Source: CALFXN01 sp937957815
GTDB taxonomy: Bacteria; Synergistota; Synergistia; Synergistales; Aminobacteriaceae
Assembly (NCBI GenBank): GCA_036788195.1
Contig: DAIQNX010000044.1
Location: forward strand, 1 to 23,779
DNA length: 23,779 nucleotides
Reading direction: 5' to 3'
Made by a program: the position numbers and the translations under genes. Under the pieces are notes generated by a model. The model made no database searches. It saw only the letters and a program-made list of their open reading frames with translations, and had not been told where the DNA came from. Of this stretch, positions 5,698 to 13,146 are shown piece after piece (position 1 is the first letter of the stretch; each line of letters opens with the position of its first letter).

Positions 5698-7599
5698 ATG
5701 AAGAAATCTGTAGGAATAGATCTTGGAACGACGAACTCGGTGATTGCGGTTATCGAGGGGGGAGCGCCGGAGGTCATCGCGAACGCCGAAGGAAACCGGA
5801 CGACTCCCTCCGTGACGGCTTTCACGAAGGACGGCGAACGCCTCGTCGGATCGCTCGCGAAGCGCCAGGCGACGCTGAACCCCGACGGGACAATCTATTC
5901 GGTCAAGCGGTTCATGGGGCGGAAGTTCTCGGAGGTCGCGTCCGAGCGCGCGATCGTGCCGTACAAGGTCATCGAGGGACCGAACGGGGCGGTTCGCTTC
6001 CACGTTTCGGGGCACGACTACGCTCCCGAGGAGATCAGCGCGCAGGTCCTCAAGAAGCTCGCAACCGACGCGGGAGCCTACCTCGGCGAGAAGATCACGG
6101 ACGTCGTCATCACCGTTCCGGCCTACTTCAACGACGCCCAGCGTCAGGCGACCAAGGACGCCGCGAGTATCGCGGGGCTCAACGTGCTGCGGATCATCAA
6201 CGAGCCTACGGCCGCAGCGCTCGCCTACGGACTCGACAAGAAGAAGGAACAGAAGATCATGGTCTTCGACCTCGGCGGCGGAACGTTCGACGTGTCGATT
6301 CTCGATATCGGCGACGGCGTCGTCGAAGTCCTCTCGACATCCGGCGATACGCACCTCGGCGGCGACGATTTCGACCACGTCGTCGTCGACTGGCTCGCCG
6401 ACGAATTCAAACGCGAGAGCGGCATCGATCTCCGGAAGGACAAGCAGGCGCTCCAGCGCCTCACCGAAGCCGCGGAGAAGGCGAAGTGCGAGCTGTCGTC
6501 GCGCGCGAGTACCGACGTGAGTCTGCCGTTCATCACTGCGGATTCCACGGGACCGAAACACTTGTCGATGGCGCTGACGCGCGCGAAGTTCGACCAGCTC
6601 ACGGCGCATCTCGTCGAACGCTGCCGCGTGCCCGTCGAGGACGCGATAAAGTCCGCGAAACTCTCCGTTTCCGATATCGACGAGGTCGTCCTCGTCGGCG
6701 GTTCGACACGGATTCCGGCCGTCCAGGAGCTCGTGCGCAAGATGACCGGCGGCAAGCAGCCGAATATGTCCGTCAACCCGGACGAGGTCGTCGCGGTCGG
6801 CGCGGCGGTCCAGGCGGGGGTCCTCTCGGGCCAGATGAAGGACGTCCTGCTGCTCGACGTGATCCCGCTGTCTCTCGGAGTCGAGACGATGGGCGGCGTC
6901 ATGACGAAGCTCGTCGAGAAGAACACGACGATCCCGGTGCGCAAGAGCGAAACGTTCTCGACCGCAGAGGACAATCAGCCCGCCGTCGATATCGTCGTTC
7001 TCCAGGGAGAGCGCGAGATGGCGCGCGACAACCGGACTCTCGGGAACTTCAAGCTCGAGGGCATCCGCACCGCGCCGCGCGGAGTCCCGCAGATCGAGGT
7101 GACGTTCGACGTCGACGCGAACGGGATTCTGAACGTTACCGCCAAGGACCGCGAGACGGGCAGGGAACAGCGGATCACGATCACGGGGTCGACGAGCCTC
7201 GACAAGAGCGAGGTCGACCGGATGGTCCGCGAAGCGCAGGAAAACGCGGCGGAGGATCGGAAGAAGAAGGAGAGGGCCGAAGCGCGCAACGAGCTCGAGT
7301 CCGCGGCATACCAGCTCGGAAAGGCCGTCGAAAGCGCGCAGGGACTTCCCGAAAACGACGCGGCGCGGGCCCGGACGCTCGCGGACGAGGCGAAGGCGCT
7401 TCTGAAGAACGATGTCGCGACGATCGAGCAGATCAGGGTGGCGATTTCCGACGTGAAGCAGATGTTCCAGATCGTTTCGTCCCGTTCGGCGTCGGGGGCT
7501 TCCGGCGAAAGTCCGGCCGGAGGGACATCCGCGGGCGGCAAGCCGGGCGACGACGTCGTGGACGCGGAATTCGTCGACCAGGGCGGCGCGCAGCCGTAA
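5698..7599 (+). CDS. dnaK: Hsp70 chaperone DnaK
   Basis: A full-length 633-residue Hsp70, the ATP-dependent cytoplasmic chaperone. Diagnostic segments in order are GIDLGTTNSVIAV near the N-terminus, the phosphate-2 motif FDLGGGTFDVSIL at residues 190-202, VLVGGSTRIPAVQEL near 330-345, and the linker VLLLDVIPLSLGVET from 383. The substrate-binding domain is followed by an alpha-helical lid and a glycine/serine-rich tail ending near DAEFVD, as in bacterial DnaK. The usual neighbours hrcA, grpE and dnaJ are absent; dnaK is flanked by an opposite-strand amidohydrolase and an opposite-strand flavoprotein. It is therefore a single-gene transcript with its own promoter and terminator. It could be the sole DnaK or a second copy; the window cannot decide. 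Confidence 0.97.
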   Translation: MKKSVGIDLGTTNSVIAVIEGGAPEVIANAEGNRTTPSVTAFTKDGERLVGSLAKRQATLNPDGTIYSVKRFMGRKFSEVASERAIVPYKVIEGPNGAVRFHVSGHDYAPEEISAQVLKKLATDAGAYLGEKITDVVITVPAYFNDAQRQATKDAASIAGLNVLRIINEPTAAALAYGLDKKKEQKIMVFDLGGGTFDVSILDIGDGVVEVLSTSGDTHLGGDDFDHVVVDWLADEFKRESGIDLRKDKQALQRLTEAAEKAKCELSSRASTDVSLPFITADSTGPKHLSMALTRAKFDQLTAHLVERCRVPVEDAIKSAKLSVSDIDEVVLVGGSTRIPAVQELVRKMTGGKQPNMSVNPDEVVAVGAAVQAGVLSGQMKDVLLLDVIPLSLGVETMGGVMTKLVEKNTTIPVRKSETFSTAEDNQPAVDIVVLQGEREMARDNRTLGNFKLEGIRTAPRGVPQIEVTFDVDANGILNVTAKDRETGREQRITITGSTSLDKSEVDRMVREAQENAAEDRKKKERAEARNELESAAYQLGKAVESAQGLPENDAARARTLADEAKALLKNDVATIEQIRVAISDVKQMFQIVSSRSASGASGESPAGGTSAGGKPGDDVVDAEFVDQGGAQP

Positions 7600-7630
7600 G
7601 GGACGACGCGGCGCACTGTTTTCGATAGAT

Positions 7631-7677
7631 GGAAGGGGGAATCCGGCGCATTATCCCGGATTCCCCCTTCCCGTTTT
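7631..7677 (+). terminator. Terminator between dnaK and the convergent flavoprotein gene
   Basis: A perfect 16-bp stem (GGAAGGGGGAATCCGG at 7631-7646, complement at 7656-7671) with a 9-nt loop is followed by CGTTTTC. It lies between convergent stops at 7599 and 7690 and could serve both directions, though the U-run is on the dnaK side. Confidence 0.85.
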
Positions 7678-7689
7678 CGTCCCGTCGCC

Positions 7690-9057
7690 TTATCCGGCGT
7701 TTCCGAGCGCGCCCAGGAGTTCCCGCGCGGCGATCTGGACGGGGTCCCACGGCGTCGAGAACGGCGGCGCGTAGCCGAGGTCGAGGTCGACGACATCCGG
7801 AACGGTCATTTCTCCCTGGATCGCCGTCGCGATGATGTCGATCCGTTTCGCCGCCCCCTGCCCCCCGACGATCTGCCCTCCGAGAAGGCGGCCGCTCTCC
7901 GCCGACGCGATGAGCCGAATGTTCATGTCCTCCGACTGCGGATAGTATCCTGCGCGGGTCTTGCTCCGGATCGTCGCGGCGACGACCGGAACGTTCCACG
8001 CAGCGGCTTCGGCCGCGCTGAAGCCAGTCCTCGCGACTTCGTACCGGCAGTGCTTGCTCATGGCCGTCCCGAGAACGCCCGGCAGGACCGCGTCGCCGCC
8101 TCCCATCGTGATCCCCGCCACGCGGCCGGCCTTGTTCGCGACCGTCCCGAGCGCGACGTGGACCGGGACGCCGGTCAGCAGACTGACGACTTGCGCACAG
8201 TCTCCGGCGCTCCAGATCCCCTCGACGGAGGTCCGCATCCTCCTGTCGACCGCGACGCTTCCCTTCGGACCGAGCGGCAGCCCCGCGGCCGCAGCGAGTT
8301 CCGAGTTCGGGCGCACGCCGAGTCCCATGACGACGATATCCGCGTCGATAGTTTCCGAACCGGTCACGACCGCGCGAACGCGTCCGTTTTCGGTCTCGAA
8401 ACCCCTGAGTTCCTCGTTCAGCCGGACCTTCGTTCCGGTTCGCCGGATTTCGTCCTCGATCAGGGAGGCCATGTCGGGGTCGAACGTCCCCATGACCTGC
8501 GGCGCCCGGTCAAGCAAGGTAACATCCATCTTTCTGAGGCAGAATGCTTCCGCCATTTCGAGACCGATGTACCCGCCGCCGACGACGACGGCCCTGCGCG
8601 GCTCGCGCCCGAGAACGTACCGGTATACGGCGATCCCCGTCTCCAGGGTTCCGAGGCTGAATACGCCGTCCGCTCCCGCTCCCGGAACGTCCGGGACGAA
8701 GGGACTGGCACCGGTCGCGATCAGGAGACGGTCGAAGGAGTCCGAATACTCCCGTCCTGCGTCGAGATCCCTGATCCGGACCGAACGCCCCGCGGTATCG
8801 AGCGAGATCGCCTCGCAGCGGACACGGACATCGATGTTCAGGCGGGCTCGGAATTCCTCCGGCGAACGCACGAGAAGCCGTCGCTCGCTGTCGACCACAC
8901 CGCCGATGTAATAGGGCATTCCGCACGCGGAGTAGGAGCAGAAGCCGCTGCGCTCGTAGACGACGATATCCGCGTCGGGCTTCCGTTTCCGTATCTGCCC
9001 CGCCGCGGACATTCCGGCGGCGTCTCCGCCCACGATGACGAACCGTTCCCTTCCCAC
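7690..9057 (-). CDS. CoA-disulfide reductase / NADH oxidase family flavoprotein
   Basis: A 455-residue pyridine nucleotide-disulfide oxidoreductase of the single-cysteine class. Visible are the FAD motif FVIVGGDAAGMSAA, the redox motif SYSACGMPYYIGG with Cys45 (and an extra Cys40), the NAD(P)H-binding VVVGGGYIGLEMAE, and FAD-contacting IWSAGDCAQ. The dimerization domain ends with YAPPFSTPWDPVQIAA. It resembles the N-terminal part of the enzyme at 796-2481 but lacks the rhodanese domain. Family members reduce CoA disulfide, CoA persulfide or polysulfide, or oxidise NADH with oxygen. The SxxxCGxPYY signature favours the CoADR branch. The start is a GTG at 9057, supported by GGGGAGG 8 nt upstream. 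It is divergent from the glycosyltransferase. Confidence 0.85.
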   Translation of the reverse strand: MGRERFVIVGGDAAGMSAAGQIRKRKPDADIVVYERSGFCSYSACGMPYYIGGVVDSERRLLVRSPEEFRARLNIDVRVRCEAISLDTAGRSVRIRDLDAGREYSDSFDRLLIATGASPFVPDVPGAGADGVFSLGTLETGIAVYRYVLGREPRRAVVVGGGYIGLEMAEAFCLRKMDVTLLDRAPQVMGTFDPDMASLIEDEIRRTGTKVRLNEELRGFETENGRVRAVVTGSETIDADIVVMGLGVRPNSELAAAAGLPLGPKGSVAVDRRMRTSVEGIWSAGDCAQVVSLLTGVPVHVALGTVANKAGRVAGITMGGGDAVLPGVLGTAMSKHCRYEVARTGFSAAEAAAWNVPVVAATIRSKTRAGYYPQSEDMNIRLIASAESGRLLGGQIVGGQGAAKRIDIIATAIQGEMTVPDVVDLDLGYAPPFSTPWDPVQIAARELLGALGNAG

Positions 9058-9089
9058 AGTCGATCCCTCCCCGCTCCGGTATCGGCGTC

Positions 9090-9097
9090 AGTGTAGC
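9090..9097 (-). promoter_or_regulatory. Extended -10 promoter of the CoADR-like gene
   Basis: On the minus strand TGC precedes TACACT (9095-9090), about 33 bp upstream of the GTG start, giving a leader of about 25 nt containing the GGGGAGG RBS. No good -35 is visible. Confidence 0.4.
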
Positions 9098-9126
9098 ATA
9101 ACCGCGCATCCGGCGTCTTTATGCGC

Positions 9127-9132
9127 TATAAT
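9127..9132 (+). promoter_or_regulatory. -10 element of the glycosyltransferase promoter
   Basis: A perfect TATAAT lies 68 bp upstream of the GTG start at 9201; the -35 position (about 9104-9109) shows no consensus. The leader between them contains AAGGGA as a modest RBS. Confidence 0.4.
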
Positions 9133-9200
9133 TTGTATTTACCGTCGCGACAATTCGAGACGTCGGGTCTACTACAGTTTTGAAGGGAATGTGAGTATCC

Positions 9201-10472
9201 GTGATCGTATCCCACGTGTCTGTCCTGTTTCTGTCTTTCGTCGGCGTCATCGGAACGCTGCTCTTTCTCGATTTTCTCTATCAGTGCGCGATCGCGCTGT
9301 CGTACGTCGGGAAATCCTCCCCGCTTCCGTCTTCGCCCGCAGCCACGCGTTTCGCGGTATTGATCCCCGCGCACAACGAGGAGTCCGTCATCGTCCCGCT
9401 GCTCGAGAGTCTGAAAGAGCAGAAATACCCCGCCGGACTCGTCGATGTCTACGTTTCCTGCGACGACTGCACCGACGCGACGGCCGCGCTCGCCCGCGAA
9501 CGTGGCGCGAAGGTCCTTCTCCGGCACGATCCGAAGCGCAGGGGAAAGACATGGAACGTCCGCTGGGCGCTTGCGCACATCCCTCTCGACGGCGTCGATG
9601 CCGTCGCCGTCTTCGACGCGGACAACCTCGCGGCTCCCGATTTCCTCTCGAAGATGAACGACTTTCTCGTGATTCACCCGGAGGCGAAGGCCATTCAGGG
9701 GTACCTCGACGTCAAGAATCCGACCGACTCCTGGGTGACGCGCGCCTACGCCGTGGGGTACTGGTTCACGAATCGCTTCTGGCAGGCCGCGCGCGATCAC
9801 GTCGGTCTTTCGTGCGCGCTCGGCGGAACCGGGCTCGTCGTCCGGACGTCCACGTTCCTGAAGCTCACGGAGCGGATCGAGAGTCTTACGGAGGATCTCG
9901 AAATGACCGCGATGCTCGTGCTCGCCGGAGAACGGGTCTTCTGGAACGAGAGTGCGGTCGTGTACGACGAGAAGCCCGTCGCGCTCCGGCCGTCGATGCG
10001 CCAGAGGCTCCGCTGGATGCAGGGGCACTACTGGGTTCTCGGGAAGTACGGCCCGAAGGCACTCCGCCTGTTCGCGACGACGCGGCGGCTGCGGTACCTC
10101 GACCTCGTGCTGTACCTCCTCGTTCCCCTCAAGCTCTGCCTGTCGATCTTCGTGCTCGCAGCCGCAGTCTATGCGGAGTGGGTTCCCGGAATCCTGAAGA
10201 CGCCGCAGGGCTTCGCCGCCTTCTTCTCGTTCCCCGTGATCTATACGATCGCGGCGTCCGTCCTCGGACCTTCCATCCGGAACGAACGCCTCGACCTGAC
10301 CTACCTCCGTTTCTTCCCGACGTTCCTGTTCTACGGTCTCACGTGGCTCCCCCTCGTCTTCCGCGCGCTGTTCACCGCCCGCAATCAGGGGGTCTGGGTC
10401 GCCACGCGCCACAACAGGGATATCGACATCGCGGAGATCGCAAAAGCCCCCGCCTCGCGGCAGAACGGCTAG
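9201..10472 (+). CDS. Membrane-bound family 2 glycosyltransferase
   Basis: A 423-residue processive-type GT2 enzyme. An N-terminal membrane segment (about residues 5-32) is followed by the GT-A domain: AVLIPAHNEESVI binds the nucleotide, DAD at 139-141 is the metal-binding DxD motif, TED at 230-232 holds the likely catalytic acid, and QRLRW at 268-272 is the QxxRW motif of polysaccharide synthases. Three or four C-terminal membrane segments follow. Similar proteins make poly-N-acetylglucosamine, cellulose-like or hyaluronan-like polymers, using a cytoplasmic nucleotide sugar and exporting product across the inner membrane. It stands alone, with no partner genes for modification or export, so the polymer or glycolipid cannot be named. 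The start codon is GTG with a weakly spaced RBS, so a slightly shorter protein is possible. Confidence 0.85.
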   Translation: MIVSHVSVLFLSFVGVIGTLLFLDFLYQCAIALSYVGKSSPLPSSPAATRFAVLIPAHNEESVIVPLLESLKEQKYPAGLVDVYVSCDDCTDATAALARERGAKVLLRHDPKRRGKTWNVRWALAHIPLDGVDAVAVFDADNLAAPDFLSKMNDFLVIHPEAKAIQGYLDVKNPTDSWVTRAYAVGYWFTNRFWQAARDHVGLSCALGGTGLVVRTSTFLKLTERIESLTEDLEMTAMLVLAGERVFWNESAVVYDEKPVALRPSMRQRLRWMQGHYWVLGKYGPKALRLFATTRRLRYLDLVLYLLVPLKLCLSIFVLAAAVYAEWVPGILKTPQGFAAFFSFPVIYTIAASVLGPSIRNERLDLTYLRFFPTFLFYGLTWLPLVFRALFTARNQGVWVATRHNRDIDIAEIAKAPASRQNG

Positions 10473-10510
10473 ACGCGCAGCGGAGACGCGCGGTTTTCCC
10501 GCTACGCGTC
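10472..10510 (+). terminator. Hairpin between convergent glycosyltransferase and symporter genes
   Basis: GACGCGCAGCGG (10472-10483) and CCGCTACGCGTC (10499-10510) pair with one mismatch, between and overlapping the two convergent stop codons. A short TTTT lies in the loop rather than after the stem, so terminator activity is uncertain. Confidence 0.35.
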
Positions 10511-11956
10511 GGGGAAGCGTTTCCTTCGTTCCCCCTCGACAGCGTCGACGAAGGCGTCGGCGCATTTTTCGCGCGGCGACAGAAGAGACGCCAGAACGTA
10601 CGACGCGGTCGAGACCGCGAGCGTCCAGACGGAGGGCCATTGCCCGAGGAAGTTCACCTTCCACGCCGAGAGGACGATCATCGTGAGCGCTCCGGCGATC
10701 ATCGAAAGAATCGCGCCCTGTGAGGTACCCCGGCGCCAGAAGAACGCGCCGAATACCGCCGGAACCTGCGCGAGCAGTCCGCCCGACGCGAGCGACGAGA
10801 GGACGACGATGAGCCCCGGCCGCAGCGACGCGAAAACGCAGCAGACGGCCGCGATAACAGGAATCGCGGCTTTTCCGGCCGCCAGTTCCGTCTCTTCGCC
10901 GATGCCGGGATTCAGGGTACGCGCGATATCGCGGGCGACGATCGACGAGAGCGTCAGCATGACGGCCGTCAGCGTCGACACGGCGGCCGCGACGATGCTC
11001 AGGAAGACGACGAGCGAGAGGGCGCAAGGAACGCGCGCGAGCAGCGCGGCCATGGCCCCGTCGGGATTGGCCAGCCCCGGGACGACGACCGCGGCCGCAA
11101 GCCCGAGGACGACGCAGAGCACCGTATAGACCAGGCCAAAGCCGGCAAAGCCCGCGATCATCCGCTTGATGCTCGTCACGTCGCGCGGGGAGTAGAGGCG
11201 CTGGACGACCTGCGGGTTCGTCACGGCGAAGAATGCCCACGGAAGCGTCATTCCGAGGAACATCGGCCACGGCCACGAGACTTCGAGGAGCGGCGCGACA
11301 GTCCGGACCGCGTCGCCGACTCCGGACGGAAGCAGGCGGGACGGAACGTACCACGCCAGAACCACGCAGGCGATCATCATGATGCCCGCCTGGAGCGCGT
11401 CCGTCCACGCGACGGACCGCAATCCCGCCCACCGGGAGTAGATCAGAGAAATGCCTGCCGCGAGCAGGATCCCGGCTGCGAACGGAATTCCGCCCCCGGA
11501 GAGCGTCTCCACGAGATATCCGACGCCCATGAGCTGGACCGACGCGTACGGAACCAGCATCACGAGAGAAAGGACGGCCGCGATGCATCCGACCGTCCGC
11601 GACCCGTAGCGAAGCGACAGGAGCTCCGGAGGGGTCACGAGATTGAATCGCCGTCCCGCGACCCAGTATCGGGGCGCGAAGACCGTCAGCAGGACGACCG
11701 TCGCGGCGAGGTACGCGAGTTCGAACCCGAGCGACGCGACGCCTGAACGGTACGTGATTCCCACGAGCCCGACCATCATGAACGCGCTGTAGGTCGTCGC
11801 GCTGTAGGTCAGCGCGGAGACGACGCCGCCAATGCCGCGGTTCGCGAGGAAGAACTCGCTCATCCCGCTCCCCGTCTTTGTGCGCGCGTAGAACGAGAGC
11901 GCGGCTCCCGCGCCGAACCAGACCACGATCGCGGCAACCAGAAGGCTAACGGACAC
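10502..11956 (-). CDS. Sodium:solute symporter family permease
   Basis: A 484-residue, highly hydrophobic protein with about 13 membrane segments, typical of the SSS family in the inner membrane. The N-terminal region carries the family pattern EFFLANRGIGGVVSALTYSATTYSAF, followed by YWVAGRRFNLVTPPELLSLRYGSR and SRWAGLRSVAWTDALQAGIMM, which resemble the pantothenate/proline/solute branch. The GTG start at 11956 has GGGAGG 7 nt upstream and overlaps the preceding small membrane gene by 11 bp. That arrangement of a roughly 70-residue membrane protein just before an SSS permease recalls the yhdT-panF pair. The NiaR-type repressor heading the operon suggests the substrate may be a pyridine-nucleotide precursor such as nicotinate or nicotinamide; this is inference, and pantothenate or another acid is equally possible from sequence alone. 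Confidence 0.85.
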   Translation of the reverse strand: MSVSLLVAAIVVWFGAGAALSFYARTKTGSGMSEFFLANRGIGGVVSALTYSATTYSAFMMVGLVGITYRSGVASLGFELAYLAATVVLLTVFAPRYWVAGRRFNLVTPPELLSLRYGSRTVGCIAAVLSLVMLVPYASVQLMGVGYLVETLSGGGIPFAAGILLAAGISLIYSRWAGLRSVAWTDALQAGIMMIACVVLAWYVPSRLLPSGVGDAVRTVAPLLEVSWPWPMFLGMTLPWAFFAVTNPQVVQRLYSPRDVTSIKRMIAGFAGFGLVYTVLCVVLGLAAAVVVPGLANPDGAMAALLARVPCALSLVVFLSIVAAAVSTLTAVMLTLSSIVARDIARTLNPGIGEETELAAGKAAIPVIAAVCCVFASLRPGLIVVLSSLASGGLLAQVPAVFGAFFWRRGTSQGAILSMIAGALTMIVLSAWKVNFLGQWPSVWTLAVSTASYVLASLLSPREKCADAFVDAVEGERRKRFPDA

Positions 11957-12155
11957 CGCGATTCCTCCCGCTTCCGTTCCAGAAACGCGTGTAGAGTGCC
12001 CCCGCCGCTATCACGAGCGCACACCCGACCGTCCAGACCGCGAACGGACCCCTGACCGTGTGCCCCAGTCCGCGCGGCAGGATGTACGGCGCAACCGCGA
12101 AGAGCAGCACCGCCAATCCCCCCGAAACAACCCAGATTCGTTCTTTCTTCGACAT
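11946..12155 (-). CDS. Small two-segment membrane protein, symporter partner
   Basis: A 69-residue protein starting MSKKERIW with two predicted membrane helices (about 8-26 and 36-57) and basic tails. AAAGGAG lies just upstream of the ATG. Its 3' end overlaps the symporter start by 11 bp, indicating translational coupling, and it follows the repressor by about 20 bp. Short membrane proteins in this position are common next to SSS permeases and are thought to be accessory subunits. No enzyme motif is present. Confidence 0.7.
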   Translation of the reverse strand: MSKKERIWVVSGGLAVLLFAVAPYILPRGLGHTVRGPFAVWTVGCALVIAAGALYTRFWNGSGRNRGVR

Positions 12156-12175
12156 GACCGGCTCCTTTCGCTCTC

Positions 12176-12688
12176 CTACGGACGCAGGAGAATCCCGAGC
12201 GTCCGCAGCGCCTCCTCGACCCGCGACATCGTCGCCTCGTCGGGAGCTTCGACCGTGTGGAGATGGAATCCTCCCGAAAGCGTCAGAAGCGCGCCGCGCC
12301 CGGAACTTTCGAGGAGAGTGACGAACCGCGTCACGTCGTCGCGCGTCCGGACTCCGATCGCTCCCCTGATCTCCCCGTAGACGGGGTGGTCCACGATGAC
12401 GTCCGCGACCGTTCCTCCGGCATCGACGACGGCCCGAAGCTCGTCATGGATCGCTTCCGCCCCGTGGCGGACCGCGAAGAGACGGCGGACGCCCGAGCGT
12501 CCCCGGTCGAGGAGATACCCCTGCGACGTGGCCGCGACGGGGATCCCCTCGTTGCGAAGCGCCGCCATGTCCTGAACGATCGCCTGACGGCTCACGCCGA
12601 AGCGGGCAGCGAGCTCCGTGCCGTTCAGGGGACGCGTCGCCGTCTCGAGATCCGAACGGATCGCGTCGAGTCGTTCCCTTTTATCCAT
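12176..12688 (-). CDS. niaR: NiaR-like transcriptional repressor (HTH + 3H domain)
   Basis: A 170-residue regulator of the YrxA/NiaR family. Residues about 5-55 form a winged helix of the HTH_11 type, with recognition segment FGVSRQAIVQDMAALR. Residues about 70-168 form the 3H ligand-binding domain. His75 and Glu83 are spaced as the metal ligands of the Thermotoga homologue, and the FHLH segment supplies His142 and His144, so the metal site appears intact. NiaR proteins bind niacin and repress NAD-precursor uptake or synthesis genes. It is the first gene of an operon with the small membrane protein and the symporter, and a palindrome covers its probable transcription start, so it likely represses its own operon. 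The ATG at 12688 follows a GGGGGTG stretch. Confidence 0.85.
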   Translation of the reverse strand: MDKRERLDAIRSDLETATRPLNGTELAARFGVSRQAIVQDMAALRNEGIPVAATSQGYLLDRGRSGVRRLFAVRHGAEAIHDELRAVVDAGGTVADVIVDHPVYGEIRGAIGVRTRDDVTRFVTLLESSGRGALLTLSGGFHLHTVEAPDEATMSRVEEALRTLGILLRP

Positions 12689-12701
12689 CTGTACACCCCC
12701 A

Positions 12702-12736
12702 TACTAGCTATTATCTGCTAGTAGCACATTATAGCA
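12702..12736 (-). promoter_or_regulatory. Promoter and palindromic operator of the niaR operon
   Basis: On the minus strand TGC precedes a perfect TATAAT (12733-12728). Immediately downstream, over the expected start site, lies the inverted repeat TACTAGC-N8-GCTAGTA (12702-12708 and 12717-12723). Position and symmetry suit a dimeric repressor blocking initiation, most simply NiaR itself. Confidence 0.65.
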
Positions 12737-12826
12737 CGATCGGCACTCCCCGGAAGAAAGTCACTGCCTTCCGGACGTCCTCGCGCCTTCTTCGTTTCTC
12801 CCGTACGCCTGACGCACGGAACGGAA

Positions 12827-12835
12827 TGATATAAT
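12827..12835 (+). promoter_or_regulatory. Extended -10 promoter of the yedE operon
   Basis: TGA followed by perfect TATAAT (12830-12835), with CTGACG at 12809-12814 as a partial -35 at a 15-bp spacing. Transcription would start near 12842, more than 300 nt upstream of the yedE start codon. The roughly 90 bases between this and the niaR promoter hold nothing recognised. Confidence 0.6.
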
Positions 12836-12841
12836 GTCTGC

Positions 12842-13146
12842 AGGTTCATATTCGAATTACGCGGGGAGGGAGACCGATGATGCGTTTCGTGTGACGATCC
12901 GTGAATGCCGATGCACGGGCTGCATGGATCATCCGCCGGTTTCCCGCGAACGCGTTTTCCCAGCTTCCGACAATACCCCTCTGAACCATCCCCTTTCGCG
13001 GGTTTCCCGGAGCCGAACCGATGTCCTTCGGACTGCGTCCGAAGGCGTCGCTTTGCCCTGCGTCGTCTCTGCGGCGCTTTTTCGTTCGGTCGCGCGTCGC
13101 GCGTGACCCTTCCGTTCGCTTTTCGTTCTCTCGAAGGGTGGTTTCC
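12842..13146 (+). promoter_or_regulatory. Long structured leader of the yedE operon, attenuator candidate
   Basis: About 305 nt of leader with several stems seen directly: a hairpin ATGCA/TGCAT at 12911-12925 with flanking GATCC/GGATC (12896-12900, 12926-12930); a long-range 8-bp stem CCCGCGAA/TTCGCGGG (12943-12950, 12995-13002); a 9-bp, 3-nt-loop hairpin CCTTCGGAC/GTCCGAAGG (13025-13045); a terminator-like stem GCGTCG/CGGCGC followed by five T (13060-13082), whose 5' arm is duplicated at 13045-13050; a CGCGC/GCGCG hairpin (13091-13103); and ACCCTTC (13106-13112) complementary to GAAGGGT (13133-13139), the yedE Shine-Dalgarno region. Both transcriptional and translational control of yedE look possible. 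It does not match a riboswitch class I know. Confidence 0.45.
12877..12984 (+). other. Possible leader ORF with UGA at codon 6
   Basis: A strong RBS (GGGGAGGGAG, 12863-12872) precedes ATGATG at 12877. The frame reads Met-Met-Arg-Phe-Val and then TGA at 12892-12894. If TGA were read through, the frame continues for 29 more codons to a second TGA at 12982-12984. The RBS is as good as those of the real genes here, so initiation is plausible; the peptide itself resembles nothing known. It may be a five-codon leader peptide, a selenocysteine-dependent leader ORF, or a chance RBS. Confidence 0.3.

Noticed and set aside
12834..13106. 90-codon plus-strand frame with a C-x-C-x-x-C motif in the yedE leader
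   Set aside because: Its ATG overlaps the -10 element, it has no RBS, and the composition is not protein-like.
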